The notes below the pieces were generated by a model. The model made no database searches. It saw only the letters and a program-made list of their open reading frames with translations, and was not told the origin of the DNA. Made by a program: the position numbers and the translations under genes. This document shows, piece after piece, positions 22,757 through 33,310 of a stretch of DNA of 64,000 nt (positions are counted from its first letter, which is position 1; each line of letters starts with the position of its first letter). The stretch covers positions 495,626 through 559,625 of the forward strand of contig CAMXCT020001391.1 in assembly GCA_947184155.2 (NCBI GenBank), written 5' to 3'. This DNA is from Cladocopium goreaui. Taxonomy: Eukaryota; Sar; Dinophyceae; Suessiales; Symbiodiniaceae.

Positions 22757-23739
22757 TTATTCCGGAGGGTCAACAGGTCAACAGATTTTTCGCATGAAGA
22801 ATTGGACTATCCGAAAACTTTTGGGTTTTTTGTTCGCATGTGGATCCACCATCAACGGCTGGGAGATATTCAGCATTAAATCATGGTGATGAAAAACACA
22901 AAAAAAGGTCTGGATTTTGTTGCGTCAAAAAGCGGAGTGTTTTTACCATAAAATTATACCAGATTAATGCTAGCTATACAAGAGCGAAAATAAACCCAGT
23001 CCCTTAACTTTAACCAATGCACCGGATCATTCCAGCTCTGGGGAATTCCAGAACCCATTGACCAACAAAGAGACTTGTTTTTTTCAACGAAGATTTAGTT
23101 TCAGTTAAAACAAGAACTTGGAACATCCACATGAAGTTAGGATCTATTACAAAGCATCGTTTGTTAAGGGTTGGGTAGAATCTCCTTTTCCCACTCCACT
23201 ACGGAGAAAGAAGTGTTTCGATGTGGAGCAGAATTGGTTGACACAAGGATAGAAGTGAAATGTTGCCGGAAGTGCCCGATATTCTTGGATGGTAAAACTC
23301 AGTGGATGGGTAGGTTAGTAATGTTTTTTTGTTGCGACTTGGGATGCAGTATCTACTAATTAGTCGATCAGCTTTAAACACGAATGCAGGGTGTATAAAA
23401 TCACATTTGGATATATCCTGTAGAGATGTTGCTTCTTCAAATAATTTTCTCAACGTGGCACGGAATACTGTTCTCATATGACCTCTTTTATTCGAGCCCT
23501 GGCCCTGACTGTAGCCGCACATCCTTCTGATCAACCTTGAGCATCCACTTCCCTCAATTGATTATGAATTGCTTCCTGTCTGATTATATACCACTGATCT
23601 TCCCATATTATGGTAAAGTCATGTATATAAAATAACATTTAAAATGGTTGCTTAAATCCCTTCAACTCCTCGTTTGAATACTGCAGAAAAAAAACAGCAG
23701 TACGAATCTGATTCTTGGTGAACTCCACCTATCTGAAGC
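22757..23739. other. No confident gene
   Basis: Possible plus-strand exon near 23190-23300 containing EVFRCGAELVDTRIEVKCCR, without linked partners. Otherwise AT-rich. Confidence 0.3.
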
Positions 23740-23849
23740 TACAGTTATGGCCATTTATTAGATATAACTGGTTATAAATGGGATTATACATTCTATAAAT
23801 GGGGTTATCGGTTATAAGTACTTATAACTGATAAATGACCATAACTGTA
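23740..23849. mobile_element. MITE family D2 copy
   Basis: TACAGTTATGGCCATTTATT at the left and ATGACCATAACTGTA at the right. A CACTGCAG acceptor lies 12 bp beyond the right end. Confidence 0.85.
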
Positions 23850-23864
23850 TCATCACTGCAGCTT

Positions 23865-24013
23865 CACCAGGTGTGCCAGTTCCATCCGTGGTGCTTCAGC
23901 TGCCCTTTCCAGATGAACCCGTGAGCAGTCGACCTGCAGAGTTCGGGGCTCAAAGGGCGTCAGTTCACTGGAGACCCGTGTTCGAACTTAAAACTGGAGG
24001 AAAGTGTTGATGA
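23865..24013 (+). CDS. Exon-like block after a D2 element, unidentified
   Basis: After CACTGCAG two frames are open. One reads SPGVPVPSVVLQLPFPDEPV and continues to HWRPVFELKTGGKC with a stop. The other reads LHQVCQFHPWCFSCPFQMNP up to a CCC|GTGAGC donor. The first could join the exon at 24643 in phase through a GA donor at GGAG|GAAAGT. A further block at 24183-24255 after TTTCTTAG (QPNELKPFTTRRTVLLDDPC) is a competing neighbour. Confidence 0.35.
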
Positions 24014-24376
24014 AATAGCGGTATGGTCCAATTAAATAATCTATATGGATGGATAATTAAACAATCTACATGGATTTATCTGTAAATGATTCGGAATCCC
24101 ATCATCTAAGAGGCATTCTTACCAGTTAGTCATGCAGTCGGTTATAGGTCTCGTTTCTTAGCAACCCAACGAGTTGAAGCCATTCACAACGAGGAGAACT
24201 GTTCTGTTGGATGATCCATGCGTTGCTTCGTCTCGGCTAGCGGGATTTCACAACACCACTCCCAACATTACAGAAGAAAAAAAGTCTAAAACTACCATAA
24301 TAATAGTGGTTAATACTGATTTTCATAGATATGAATAGTGGTTCATGAAAAAAAATATGGTGATTCATGGTAAAAC

Positions 24377-24485
24377 TACCCTCTGCTAAACGTTTACATG
24401 TTGCGAACTGGAAAATCACCATGTTTGATAGGTATATCAACTATTTCTGTCATTTTCCATAGCTATGTTAAATTACCAAAGGGTA
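24377..24485. mobile_element. MITE family A copy
   Basis: TACCCTCTGCTAAACG to TTAAATTACCAAAGGGTA, with one changed base in each terminal repeat. Confidence 0.8.
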
Positions 24486-24642
24486 TATAAAACTACCAGT
24501 AGTGCCTTAGTGGGGAATTCAACTATATATTCTAATATTGGACTAGGTTGGTATTGCACATGAGTAGCACCACGTACTGTAATTCACAGTCTTTGTTTGG
24601 GTGGGTACTGCAGATGAGAAAAAAGGTAGGTCCAACATACAG

Positions 24643-26202
24643 CTTCGGCTTTGTGGTCACTGGTTTCTCCCCAAGGATCTACAAGGTGGGGCCGCCAAGA
24701 TAGCTAAGTTGGTTTATATCTAGAATAGCTAGGGTTTATGGGGAAATATATGTGTATTCATATAGATGAGGTGAATAGACCTTATACCAACCTTATATAG
24801 ATTGTACTGATACCTGCCGTAAACATCTGTGATCCTTAATTAATTAATCTAGAGCTAGCTAGTTCTCTTCACCGCTTTTTTCAACGAACTCGGGCACCAC
24901 AAAGTCACCGTTCTAGGCTCACTGTGATGTACGATGTTGACGTGGAGTTTCCTGTGGGAGGCCGCGGGAAGATGGGGTGGTCTCCGAGTTGGCAATGGCA
25001 ACAATGTGGGGCCCGCAAGATACTGTAGCTAAGTTAGGCCAAATAACTACAATAGCTATAGGGTTTATGGTCCTTATGTTATAATTATGATTAGATGGGA
25101 TTATAAACCAACTTATAATTAGGGGGCCTATAAAATCCTATTAATGATTGGTCTGATTGGTCAATTTCTTGGGAGTTACACAGTTATACTACCTAAATCT
25201 ACCTAAATCTACCTCATTTCAATAGGGAATCTGCTGAAGATGGTCGGGATTGAGCAAACCCAACTTGTTTGGGAGCATGATTTTCCGTCCCCTTCGAATC
25301 AGCCTTGTTACCCTCTGGTAAGCTAACATAGCTATTGAAAATGGCCGTTTATAGTTGATTTACCCATTGAAATTGTTATCATCCATAGTTATGTTAGTTT
25401 ACCAAAGGGTATATTAATCTGTTGTTGATATATGTTTGTTCACATCTTGGAAAATCCGAGGAACTTCACAAGAGAAGAGGTACATGAAGTGAATCCTCCT
25501 GAATACATGCATTCAGTCACATTGGTAGGCAGAGTGTTGCATGGGTGAAATTGAACCATTGAGGACATTAAGGAAGCCTGCAAATGTATGACAGGTGGTG
25601 AGTCAACGTGGTGGTTACAAGTCCGCATGGAGATATGCCGGTTCTTGCTTAAATGGGATACCCTCTGGTAAACTGTTACATAACGATGGACAATATCCAT
25701 GTTTCATGGGGAAATCCACTATTTCTATGGTCATTTTCAATAGCTATTTTGACATAACCAGAGGGGAACAGTGTAGAAAAACCATCAAGTTCCCAGATTC
25801 CCACCCCCGCGGCGCTGATCATCGTCACCCGCTGCCACGCAGCAGTTCCCACGGTGTGGCGTTGGGATTCGTAGGCTCCGATGACGATTTTCATAGTGTT
25901 TTTCTCCAGAGTCATAGTTTTTTTTTTCAGAAGATTGAACACATCAAACCCAGCCTACAATGTGGGGCCCCCGTTCGATAGCTAAGTTGGTTTATAGTTC
26001 CAATAGCTGTGGTTTATGATACTGACAACTATAGTCAATGGGGTTTATAGGCCAACAAACATAACTGGGGGGGGGCCACATTGTAGGTACCCAAGGGGCA
26101 TTTCTTAAACACCTTTAAGTTCCAAGCCGCCAGCACGCGCGTACACCGCGGTTGTCGTACCGCCATGGAACGCGTGCTGCCTTGCACCATTCGCCCAAAC
26201 AG
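24643..26202 (+). CDS. Unidentified gene, six consecutive phase-consistent exons separated by C and A elements
   Basis: Exons 24643-24685, 24917-25005, 25226-25317, 25573-25667, 25772-25870 and 26120-26202 join into one open frame. Segments include SALWSLVSPQGST, LTVMYDVDVEFPVGGRGKMG, NLLKMVGIEQTQLVWEHDFP, EACKCMTGGESTWWLQVRME, SSQIPTPAALIIVTRCHAAV and KPPARAYTAVVVPPWNACCL. Donors are AAG|GTGGGG and AAT|GTGGGG (left ends of C elements), CTG|GTAAGC and CTG|GTAAAC (left ends of A elements), TTC|GTAGGC and CAG|GTGAGA. Acceptors are CTAG, ATAG, TAAG, ACAG and TAAG. No domain is recognised. The gene continues on both sides. Acceptors were chosen partly to keep phase, so individual boundaries may shift. 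Confidence 0.45.
24682..24808. mobile_element. MITE family C copy at an exon end
   Basis: ACAAGGTGGGGCCGCCAAGA starts where the exon 24643-24685 ends. The donor GTGGGG is inside the terminal repeat. The right end is diverged. Confidence 0.75.
25001..25137. mobile_element. MITE family C copy at an exon end
   Basis: ACAATGTGGGGCCCGCAAGA at the left supplies GTGGGG as donor for the exon ending 25005. AAACCAACTTATAATTAGGG marks the right half. Confidence 0.75.
25309..25412. mobile_element. MITE family A copy at an exon end
   Basis: TACCCTCTGGTAAGCTAACA to TAGTTTACCAAAGGGTA. The donor CTG|GTAAGC lies in the left terminal repeat. Confidence 0.85.
25659..25767. mobile_element. MITE family A copy coinciding with a 104-bp intron
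   Basis: TACCCTCTGGTAAACTGTTA to ACATAACCAGAGGGG. The candidate intron 25668-25771 starts inside the left repeat and ends 4 bp past the right repeat. Confidence 0.85.
25956..26085. mobile_element. MITE family C copy in an intron
   Basis: TACAATGTGGGGCCCCCGTT to GGGGGGCCACATTGTA. Confidence 0.9.
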
Positions 26203-26754
26203 GTGAGATCTGGGAACTGGGGATATACCGGGGATATACTGAGGATATACTGAGGATATACAGGGAATATCTCTGGTAATAGTTGGGTAAATCAACCATT
26301 ATACTTCGAACTAGTGGCTGCTCTTCAGCCCTGTTGATGATTAGTTTGAAGATTCTACTGCCCCATAGATATATTGCATTGGGAACTATTATCGATTATG
26401 GGAATCCCGTTCTGAACCAGGCCATATAAAGGGACGACAGATACACACACTTTGCAATTGAGCAGCTGAAGCCATGTTTGTTGAACTAATGGTGATCTGA
26501 CCGTCGCTAGGAGCTTGTTACAAGGAATTGACCCTGGAACAAAAACGGGGACATTGAGAAATTAAATGTTGGTTGGCTTGTTATTTTTATGACCACATAA
26601 CCCCAATATTGATAAGCCCATCATTTCTCAACCATGATAGGCGATGAATGATCTCATCATGTATAAACTCGGAATCCCACTATTAACCAACCAGATTGGG
26701 GATGTTTCATGAACCATATCCGATTGTCCAATGTCTGGTACACTTTGGAATGTA
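26203..26754. other. Intronic sequence with one possible short exon
   Basis: GAGGATATACT repeats at 26220-26270. After GAGCAG at 26467 a short frame EAMFVELM could extend the upstream gene. Nothing else is seen. Confidence 0.3.
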
Positions 26755-27025
26755 GTTTATTGCCATGTTGAAAAACGAGGGATCCAAAAAGATGGAACAG
26801 TTGAATCAGTTGAAATGCTGGAAATGATCAATGGGAGATCTCCAGGATCCAATACATGGAGGTACGTGTTTACGTACCATATGTTTGTCCATATTTTGGG
26901 GGGATATTCCCTGAAATTTAGGCCTGAAATAGGCTAGGCCTAAATCATATGGTAGGTACCTCCAAGCAATCGGTTCCTGGAATGGAAGTACTGTGTCCAT
27001 ATTTTGGTGGGATATGCCCTTACAT
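26755..27025 (+). CDS. Exon pair joined across a family F element, unidentified
   Basis: The upstream frame reads VESVEMLEMINGRSPGSNTW and ends ATGGAG|GTACGT at 26861. The acceptor GGTAG| at 26955 leads in phase to YLQAIGSWNGSTVSIFWWDM. The intron 26862-26955 is the inner part of a family F MITE. A second F copy follows, so the downstream exon is short or partly element-derived. Confidence 0.3.
26842..26979 (+). mobile_element. MITE family F copy
   Basis: CAGGATCCAATACATGGAGG at the left and GGTACCTCCAAGCAATCGGT with TTCCTG at the right. The inside is palindromic (AAATTTAGGCC, GGCCTAAAT). Confidence 0.8.
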
Positions 27026-27105
27026 AGGCCTTATATATATACATAATATTATAATTATATATATATATATATATGGTAGGAACCTCCAATTTAAGTCCCT
27101 GAAAT
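26985..27105 (+). mobile_element. MITE family F copy, second in tandem
   Basis: GTCCATATTTTGGTGGGATA core, a TATATA expansion, then GGTAGGAACCTCC at the right end. Confidence 0.7.
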
Positions 27106-27562
27106 GACAATTGAAAATTATGGAGGATGAATCATCGAACCCATCGAACCCCGCTGATCCCACAAGGGCTTCTGAATTGTTGGCTTTGGCCGAAGAAGAG
27201 CATGGAGGCTGATGGGCCAGATGGAAGACTCATGGTGTCCCCAGGCAATGATCCAAATAAATAAATGAATATATATATATAATGTAAATCCTTGGATTTG
27301 TTTCATCTATAGTATGTTTATCATTGATCATTGCTGTAAGTGTTGTTGAACAATCCCTGACATGTTTTTGGATTGTTCATTTCCATTGGGCCTCATTCAG
27401 CCCCATGTAGGATCGCAAAAACTTGGAAGTATACCCCATTTTGAGACCTTGTTTTTGACCAACCCATTTGCATCCACGTATTGTTTACCAGTTTATGACC
27501 CCATATAGGGTATATATTTATAATTATATATATATAATTATATAATTATGTGTATATATATA
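27106..27562. other. No confident gene
   Basis: A short GC-richer patch at 27125-27240 is open on the minus strand without splice support. Confidence 0.3.
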
Positions 27563-27691
27563 TACAATGTGCACCCCCAGGCATTGTTTGTTGGCTTATA
27601 AACCCCTATGAATACTAGTTCGTCATAAGTGTCATAAACCGTTATTGGAAGTATGTTCACCAACTTAGCTATCAAACGGGGCCCCCCCCAC
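27563..27691. mobile_element. MITE family C copy
   Basis: TACAATGTGCACCCCCAGGC to CTATCAAACGGGGCCCCCC. Confidence 0.75.
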
Positions 27692-27716
27692 ATATAGAAC
27701 TGGATCCTATCATCAT

Positions 27717-27833
27717 GTGATTGCAGGTACCTACCATTTTTTTAGACCTTTGTTTAAGGCTTATGTAAGGGAATATCCCAACAACATATGGCCAGTAATA
27801 TGGTACTAACGTACCTCCATTTTAGGATCCTGA
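27717..27833 (-). mobile_element. MITE family F copy, inverted
   Basis: AGGTACCTACCATTTTTTTA at the left and CGTACCTCCATTTTAGGATC at the right. Confidence 0.75.
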
Positions 27834-27864
27834 GACTCCCATTGATCTAAGTGCTGATGATGGC

Positions 27865-27988
27865 TTTACTTTGTCTGAAAATAAGGTACGATTTTCCAAA
27901 TTGCCAGTAGGGAACATGGTGATAAACCGTGGGATTTTCGGGGGGTTCCCATGGGAAACCCCATGGAGCATGTTCAGACAAAGCCATT
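27865..27988. mobile_element. MITE family H copy
   Basis: GGCTTTACTTTGTCTGAAAA and the inverted GTTCAGACAAAGCC define a short inverted-repeat element. Relatives with TGAGACAAACCCA or CAGACAAACCCA ends occur at 36018-36127, 37780-37890 and near 45055. Confidence 0.65.
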
Positions 27989-27990
27989 TT

Positions 27991-28110
27991 TACCCTCTGG
28001 TCATTTGTTACTGGTAGCTATTGAAAATGGCTTGTTAACAGTTGATTTATGATTTACCTATTCCAAATGGTAATTTTCCACTTCGCTATGTAACAGTTTA
28101 CCAGAGGGTA
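27991..28110. mobile_element. MITE family A copy
   Basis: TACCCTCTGGTCATTTGTTA to TAACAGTTTACCAGAGGGTA. Confidence 0.9.
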
Positions 28111-28147
28111 TTCGACAATTTCATTCCAACCGTGTGCGAAAACCAGG

Positions 28148-28191
28148 CAGTGTCCGCGGTGTGGTCTCAAAGCTGGTCGAGCTGAGTCGCA
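28148..28191 (+). CDS. Short exon, unidentified
   Basis: Between AAACCAG and GTGAGA, 38 bp after a family A element. Reads SVRGVVSKLVELSR. Splice signals are good, but 44 bp gives little coding evidence. Confidence 0.35.
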
Positions 28192-28839
28192 GGTGAGATC
28201 GGCTCAAAGATGGTTTGCACCCCACTTGCGAGTAAAGTTGGGGTGATGTTTTGTGGGTACTGTAACATTCTATTCATATGAGTACAGTTGGTGATATACA
28301 TACATATAGATGCATGCATATTTACCCACATATATAACTTGAATTGCACCCCCTACTTGGAATGTCCCTGATCTTGTCAATGCGTAGCAGTAACTCCTGT
28401 TTGGGAATCGGCTGTATTCATGTAGTCATGTCCATCAATGAACCATACCTCATTTACCCTTTGGTAAGTTGACATGACTGTGGAAAACCAGTTTCAGTTT
28501 CATGTATAAAAAATAGTGCAATGATGGAACTTTATAGGGGCCGTGGCTTCCATAGTGAACCGTCGAACATTTTCTACCCGGGTACCCCAGGAATCTCTAT
28601 AAAATCCCATTCATCACCGATGAATTTCATAGAATTGGAAGATGGGAAAAGTTTAACCGGAAACCCCCATCAAATTTGATGGTAAAAACCAAACAGGGTT
28701 TCCGGTTAGTCGATTTTCTCGTGAAAACCAAGCCATGGATAATTGCATTTAATTACCAGTACCAGATGGTAATCCCATTAATATCCCATTAATATCCCAT
28801 TAAATCATTATAAAATCCTTGTTAAACCTATATAGATAA
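28192..28839. other. Intronic; short inverted repeat near 28640-28710
   Basis: GGGAAAAGTTTAACCGGAAA and GGGTTTCCGGTTAG pair around a short loop. They resemble the ends of the larger element at 31811-32454. Confidence 0.5.
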
Positions 28840-28932
28840 CCAGTTATAGTGGATTTGCCCATTAAAAATTGTGATTTTCCATAGTTATGTTAGTTTACCA
28901 GAGGGTAATTACCAGAGGGTAATTACCAGATG
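28840..28932. mobile_element. MITE family A copy with a duplicated right end
   Basis: The end TTACCAGAGGGTAA occurs twice in a row and is followed by TTACCAGATGGTA, so at least three right ends are stacked. Confidence 0.7.
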
Positions 28933-29027
28933 GTACCCCATGGATCCCCTTGAAGATTGTCCCGCGAGGCACTGCATCCGGAAATGTCGCGAGCAATGCT
29001 ACTTGGCAGCAATGGCAATGGCAATGC

Positions 29028-29140
29028 GAAGTTATGGCCCAACTAGAAGTTATTTTTATGGGCTATAATGATATATAACCTTAGTTATCGGAGTTATTAG
29101 GAGTTATTAGGAGTTATAATTCCACAACTGTTAAGGGGGG
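29028..29140. mobile_element. MITE family D copy
   Basis: AGTTATGGCCCAACTAGAAG at the left, GGAGTTATTAGGAGTTATAA inside, right end diverged. Confidence 0.65.
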
Positions 29141-29214
29141 ATACAGAATAATGTGGGTAAAACAATGCCATGAACCACCCATGACTGGGAATGGTTTGAA
29201 TCCCACCTATGAAA

Positions 29215-29300
29215 ATGGTGATTCGGGGGATGGTTTATTACTATTATTCTTATTCTTATTCTTCTTCTTCTTATTATTATTACTATTATTTTACCAACAT
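29215..29300. repeat. TATTCT/TTCTTC microsatellite
   Basis: TTATTC, TTCTTC and ATTATT runs after a GGGGATGGTTTATTA motif that also occurs at 8140 and 44050. Confidence 0.8.
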
Positions 29301-29344
29301 TAGGAGATTAATAAATATGAATCATGTAATTATGTGATATCTCG

Positions 29345-29600
29345 TCTAATTATCCACATGTACAATGTGATATGTATGTGTCATTAGGGATATAATATGC
29401 ATGTGTCTTCCAACTTCCAGGTTCATAGAGAGTACCTTCTCCATGATTCCAGAGAGCGAACTGAGGCAAACACGACAGGGCCATCGTTTGCATCTTGGCA
29501 ACTCCATGTGCAGCAGATTTTTCGACAGGTCCGGCAGGTCTAGATACTGGGGACCAATGAACGAAAATTGGCAAATCACTTATCAATTTGACCTCTACAG
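29345..29600. other. Possible exon region, strand unresolved
   Basis: The GC-richer stretch 29415-29560 is open on both strands (plus: ESTFSMIPESELRQTRQGHR). Signals are not sufficient to choose. Confidence 0.3.
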
Positions 29601-29607
29601 TGCCCGT

Positions 29608-29695
29608 ATTACCAGTTACTGTATAAATGGCGTTATCATGCCATAAATGGCAGGGGTACAACTGACTTATAGCTGGTTAAGGGCCATAATTGTAG
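29608..29695. mobile_element. MITE family D2 copy, left end truncated
   Basis: ACCAGTTACTGTATAAATGG to TTAAGGGCCATAATTGTAG. Confidence 0.6.
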
Positions 29696-29901
29696 TAGGT
29701 AGGAAAGAGTATCTAGCTTGAAGACAGCTTCGATATTGGGCAATTCTTAGCAATGAGGTTGTTGGGACACAACCACCACTAGTTGGTAGGTATTTCATAG
29801 AAATAATGATATACTTGTACTATCTTGTACTTCAGCTGCTACCCTCCGGCAATCAAACATGGCAATGGGAAATGAATGTAAATGTCTATAAAGGGACATT
29901 G

Positions 29902-30015
29902 TACCCTCTGGTTATTTGTTACGTAGCCATAGAAAATCACAATTTTTCATGGGTAAAGCATCTATTATAAATGGGTCATCAATACCATGGCTATGTAACA
30001 AATAACCAGATGGTA
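29902..30015. mobile_element. MITE family A copy
   Basis: TACCCTCTGGTTATTTGTTA to TAACAAATAACCAGATGGTA. Confidence 0.9.
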
Positions 30016-30137
30016 AATGTGGTAGTTATCTATACCTTGCTGAGGATTTGCCACTGCCATGTTTGATTGATAGGGATGCCGACGAAAAAAAACACAGGAG
30101 CTCGCCGGAGTTATCAACTGAAGCTTTCCAAACCAAC

Positions 30138-30260
30138 TACCCTCTGGTAATTTGTTACGTAGCCATGGAAGCCATGGTCCCAATCGAAATAGATGGGCCA
30201 TACCGTTCTTAAACATGGGGATTTTCCATGGCGAACTGTAACAGTCATAACCAGATGGTA
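30138..30260. mobile_element. MITE family A copy
   Basis: TACCCTCTGGTAATTTGTTA to ACAGTCATAACCAGATGGTA. Confidence 0.9.
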
Positions 30261-30410
30261 TAGTGCCCAATTTCAGGTGAAGTCTTCAATGTCTGATGAA
30301 ATCCACGTTTTTCCCCTTGACGTTTGATGGTTAAAAAAAACACGCTGGTAACGCCAAAGTTGACTCCCAAAGTTTCCGCCAATCTTTTTGGGAACACCAA
30401 TCATTGCTGT

Positions 30411-30635
30411 TATGGCCCAACTAACAGTTATTTTTGCGGGCTTATAATGATGTATAACCTCAGTTATAGGAGTTATTTCATTCCATTTACCCTCTGGTAA
30501 TGACTGTTACATAGCTATTGAAGCCATGGCCATAGAAATAGTGGATTTTCCCAGTGAAAATTGGCATTTTCAAAAGCGATGCAACAAATTGCCAGAGGGT
30601 ATAACTGTTCATTGGGCCTCTTCACTGTGCGGATG
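30411..30635. mobile_element. MITE family D copy with a family A copy (30488-30601) nested inside
   Basis: The D left end TGTTATGGCCCAACTAACAG is interrupted at TCCATT by a complete A element and resumes as AACTGTTCATTGGGCC. D is therefore the older insertion. Confidence 0.8.
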
Positions 30636-30715
30636 TTTGATTCCCAAGGTAAAGGTCGCAAGGGTTTTGGTCTGGCCCTCTTTGCCGCTCGGTGGCTTCT
30701 CATGACTCGGATTTG
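30609..30715 (+). CDS. Exon-like block, unidentified
   Basis: Reads LFTVRMFDSQGKGRKGFGLA then LFAARWLLMTRI on the plus strand, directly after the nested D/A element. The acceptor is uncertain. Confidence 0.3.
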
Positions 30716-30774
30716 CCAACATATCATGTTCTGCCAAGCCAAAAAACATATATATATAATCATATATATATATA

Positions 30775-30899
30775 TACCCTCTGGTAATTTGTTACATAGC
30801 TATGGAAAATGTCCCATTTATAGATGGTTTACCTATTACAAATGGTGATTTAGCTATTTATATATATATATGTGTGTGTGTTAGTTTTGCCAGAGGGCA
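30775..30899. mobile_element. MITE family A copy with a TATATA/TGTG expansion
   Basis: TACCCTCTGGTAATTTGTTA to AGTTTTGCCAGAGGGCA. Confidence 0.85.
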
Positions 30900-30956
30900 A
30901 TATATCTATTTGTTTATCAAGTTGATCAAGTTATAAGTATCCCAGCAACATATCTC

Positions 30957-31085
30957 TACAAGGTGGTGCCCCATAGTTAGCTAATTTAGTTTATAAGTTC
31001 AATAACTTGGGTTTATGGTAGTTACATCTACAGTTACTATGGTTTATAAACCGACTTACAACCGGGGGGGGGCACCACCCTGTAT
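30957..31085. mobile_element. MITE family C copy
   Basis: ACAAGGTGGTGCCCCATAGT to GGGGGGCACCACCCTGTA. Confidence 0.9.
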
Positions 31086-31339
31086 ATAATGAAATATCCC
31101 ACCAACAATTTCATCAATGATCCGAAATAGTTTGTGAATTGTCAAGTTGGATGTATCAGCCACTGGTTGCACATCCCATTTTATGACTAATATATCATAT
31201 ATATATATCCCAGTATATCCCCATGAAATCTCCATGTTTTTTTGGGTCTGTTCAGTTGGTGATTTTAGAGCAAATCCAAGGAGAAAGGCTTCAATCCCAT
31301 CCCATGGATATGGATTGATATGGGGAACACATGGGAACA

Positions 31340-31432
31340 CCACCCTCTGGAATGGTGATTTACAGCGGATTTACCCAGCTATAACATGGTGGATCTTTCC
31401 AGTTCGTTTTTTTGTATGTTTACCAGAGGGTA
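31340..31432. mobile_element. MITE family A copy, left end decayed
   Basis: ACCACCCTCTGGAATGG to GTATGTTTACCAGAGGGTA. It directly abuts the next C element. Confidence 0.75.
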
Positions 31433-31562
31433 CAATGTGGTGCCCCAGTTCGATAGCTAAGTTAGTTTAGAAAAGTTCAATGTCACTATGGTTTATGATA
31501 CTTATATCGAACTAGTCAATGGTGTTTATAGGCCAGCTTATAACTGGGGGGCACCACTTTGC
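31431..31562. mobile_element. MITE family C copy
   Basis: TACAATGTGGTGCCCCAGTT to GGGGGGCACCACTTTGCAG. The right end is an AG. Confidence 0.9.
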
Positions 31563-31810
31563 AGAATACATATGGGGATGGGTCAAAAATTGTCAAAACC
31601 TATTACTATCATTTACTATCATATTTGGAGGAATAACCATCCATTTAAACCAGCTATTTTGGTGTTCACCAGGGGTCATTGGCAAGAGGCTCGCGATTAT
31701 GCTTCGAACCTATTGAGGTGAAATAAGTAAATCTCCACTCTTTACAACTTTACATTTTCTGTTTTTGCACTGACTGAAAACTCTTTTGCAGGTATCATAG
31801 AACTGGATGA

Positions 31811-32454
31811 TGGGAAAATTTACAGGAAACCCCTATAATGCCAACACCGGATTAATAACCCCCCCCCAGAAGGTAGGGGGGTACCTTCTGGCTAGTTTTC
31901 TTGACGACCCCTTAATAATAAGCAACTCTGAACCATAAAACTTTGGATATGGTTTACGTCAATTGGATCTTAATAGAATTCCATTGCATTTGTTAAAATT
32001 TCATGGATCAGAAAGGTGGTTGATTAATCAGGGGCAAACCCTGCTTATTATTAATGGGGGACATGGGCTCATGGGGGGTACCCTTTGGGAGCTATCCAAA
32101 CTGATGATTTTTATAAAGATTTTAATTAGAAATCGATCATTTGGGGAATAGTTGTTTTTTGAATTTTTCAATGATCAACTTAAACCTGAAGTATAACAAT
32201 GATGATTTAAAAAAAAAGGTAAAAAAAAACAATTGGACATAAATAGAATTGGAAATAAAAACATGTTGGATAAAAAATGGATTTCAGAATTGGTTGTTTT
32301 TTCCAATCGGGTGGGTTTATTAATCTGGGGGGACCACCTGTTTTTAAATTACATTTGTTTTTGGGCAATGGTGGTTGATTAATCCTGGGGGTATTATTAA
32401 TCCTCACTTGACATTATTTGATGGTAAAAACCATGGTTTCCTGTAAATTTTCCC
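31811..32454. mobile_element. About 640-bp terminal-inverted-repeat element
   Basis: GGGAAAATTTACAGGAAACC at 31811 and its reverse complement GGTTTCCTGTAAATTTTCCC at 32435-32454. Inside are further paired segments (GGATTAATAACCCCCC near 31850 and GGGGGTATTATTAATCC near 32380). No transposase frame is present, so it would be non-autonomous. Confidence 0.6.
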
Positions 32455-32496
32455 TTAAACCAATCCATTGAAGGTACAAACTGTTTTCAATCTCAG

Positions 32497-32581
32497 GTTT
32501 GTGGCGCCCCTAAGTCAAGCCAAGACTGAAAATCGTGGCGCCGATGGAGACACTGACCGAGATGGAGACTATGGTCATTAG
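32497..32581 (+). CDS. 3'-terminal exon, unidentified
   Basis: Follows TCTCAG, reads FVAPLSQAKTENRGADGDTD then RDGDYGH and ends in TAG. Only this frame is open. The upstream exons of this gene were not linked. Confidence 0.4.
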
Positions 32582-32596
32582 AATTCGTGGACCTAC

Positions 32597-32839
32597 ATGG
32601 AGTTGGGCAATGGAGCAAAGCGCCCCTCAAACTTCAAGTTATCACTACGTTACTCTCCACCATTCTTGATTCTTTCTCTGGTCGTCATTGGGGTTTCATT
32701 TGCTCTTGTATTCATGCAGTTTTCTCTGGTCACTGCTGTTTCTTCTTTCTTCACAAAAAACATCCCCCAACTTCTGCTTACATCGCTTCTCACATTCCAA
32801 GAGTTGGAACTGCTCATTTCCGATATCAAGGCATTGTGA
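32597..32839 (+). CDS. Small membrane protein or first exon, 80 codons
   Basis: ATG at 32597 gives MELGNGAKRPSNFKLSLRYS, a strongly hydrophobic stretch (FLILSLVVIGVSFALVFMQF, residues 24-43) and ends in TGA after ISDIKAL. It starts 15 bp after the stop of the preceding exon. ATCAAG|GCATTG near the end could be a GC donor, making this the first exon of a longer gene. Function unknown. Confidence 0.35.
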   Translation: MELGNGAKRPSNFKLSLRYSPPFLILSLVVIGVSFALVFMQFSLVTAVSSFFTKNIPQLLLTSLLTFQELELLISDIKAL

Positions 32840-33310
32840 ATTGTCCAAGGCAGACTTGAAAAAGCACGGCTGGACTGCTGCCATTTACTAAAGGTGGAGC
32901 TCTGTGGTAGCCTACAACACAATATCCGATATGAGTCGCGCGGAGGGACAACCTCCACATCGGTACAGGGTTTTGACCCATAACTCATAACCAACAATAT
33001 AATATATATATACATATAATATATATATATATATTTAATTTATATAATGTATTATATAAGCAACAATAGATGCGATTTCGGTTTCTTTGGAAATGCGGGA
33101 TTTACTCCCAATTGTGGTCTTTTCGAAAGGGGACGATTATGAGAAACCAGTGTGTTTTGGGGCTCGTTTCGGCACCCCGAAGCTACTGACTGCATCTAAA
33201 TCTCATAGGTAACTGGGAGCCACTTATCACAATAATGATGGTGAACATTAGTGGTTAATGATGGTCAATAATGATGGTTAATAATGATGGTTAATAATAA
33301 TGGTTTACAA

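Noticed and set aside
25595-25981. Plus frame reading straight through a family A element
   Set aside because: The open frame through the MITE is accidental; the spliced model joins better protein-like frames in phase.
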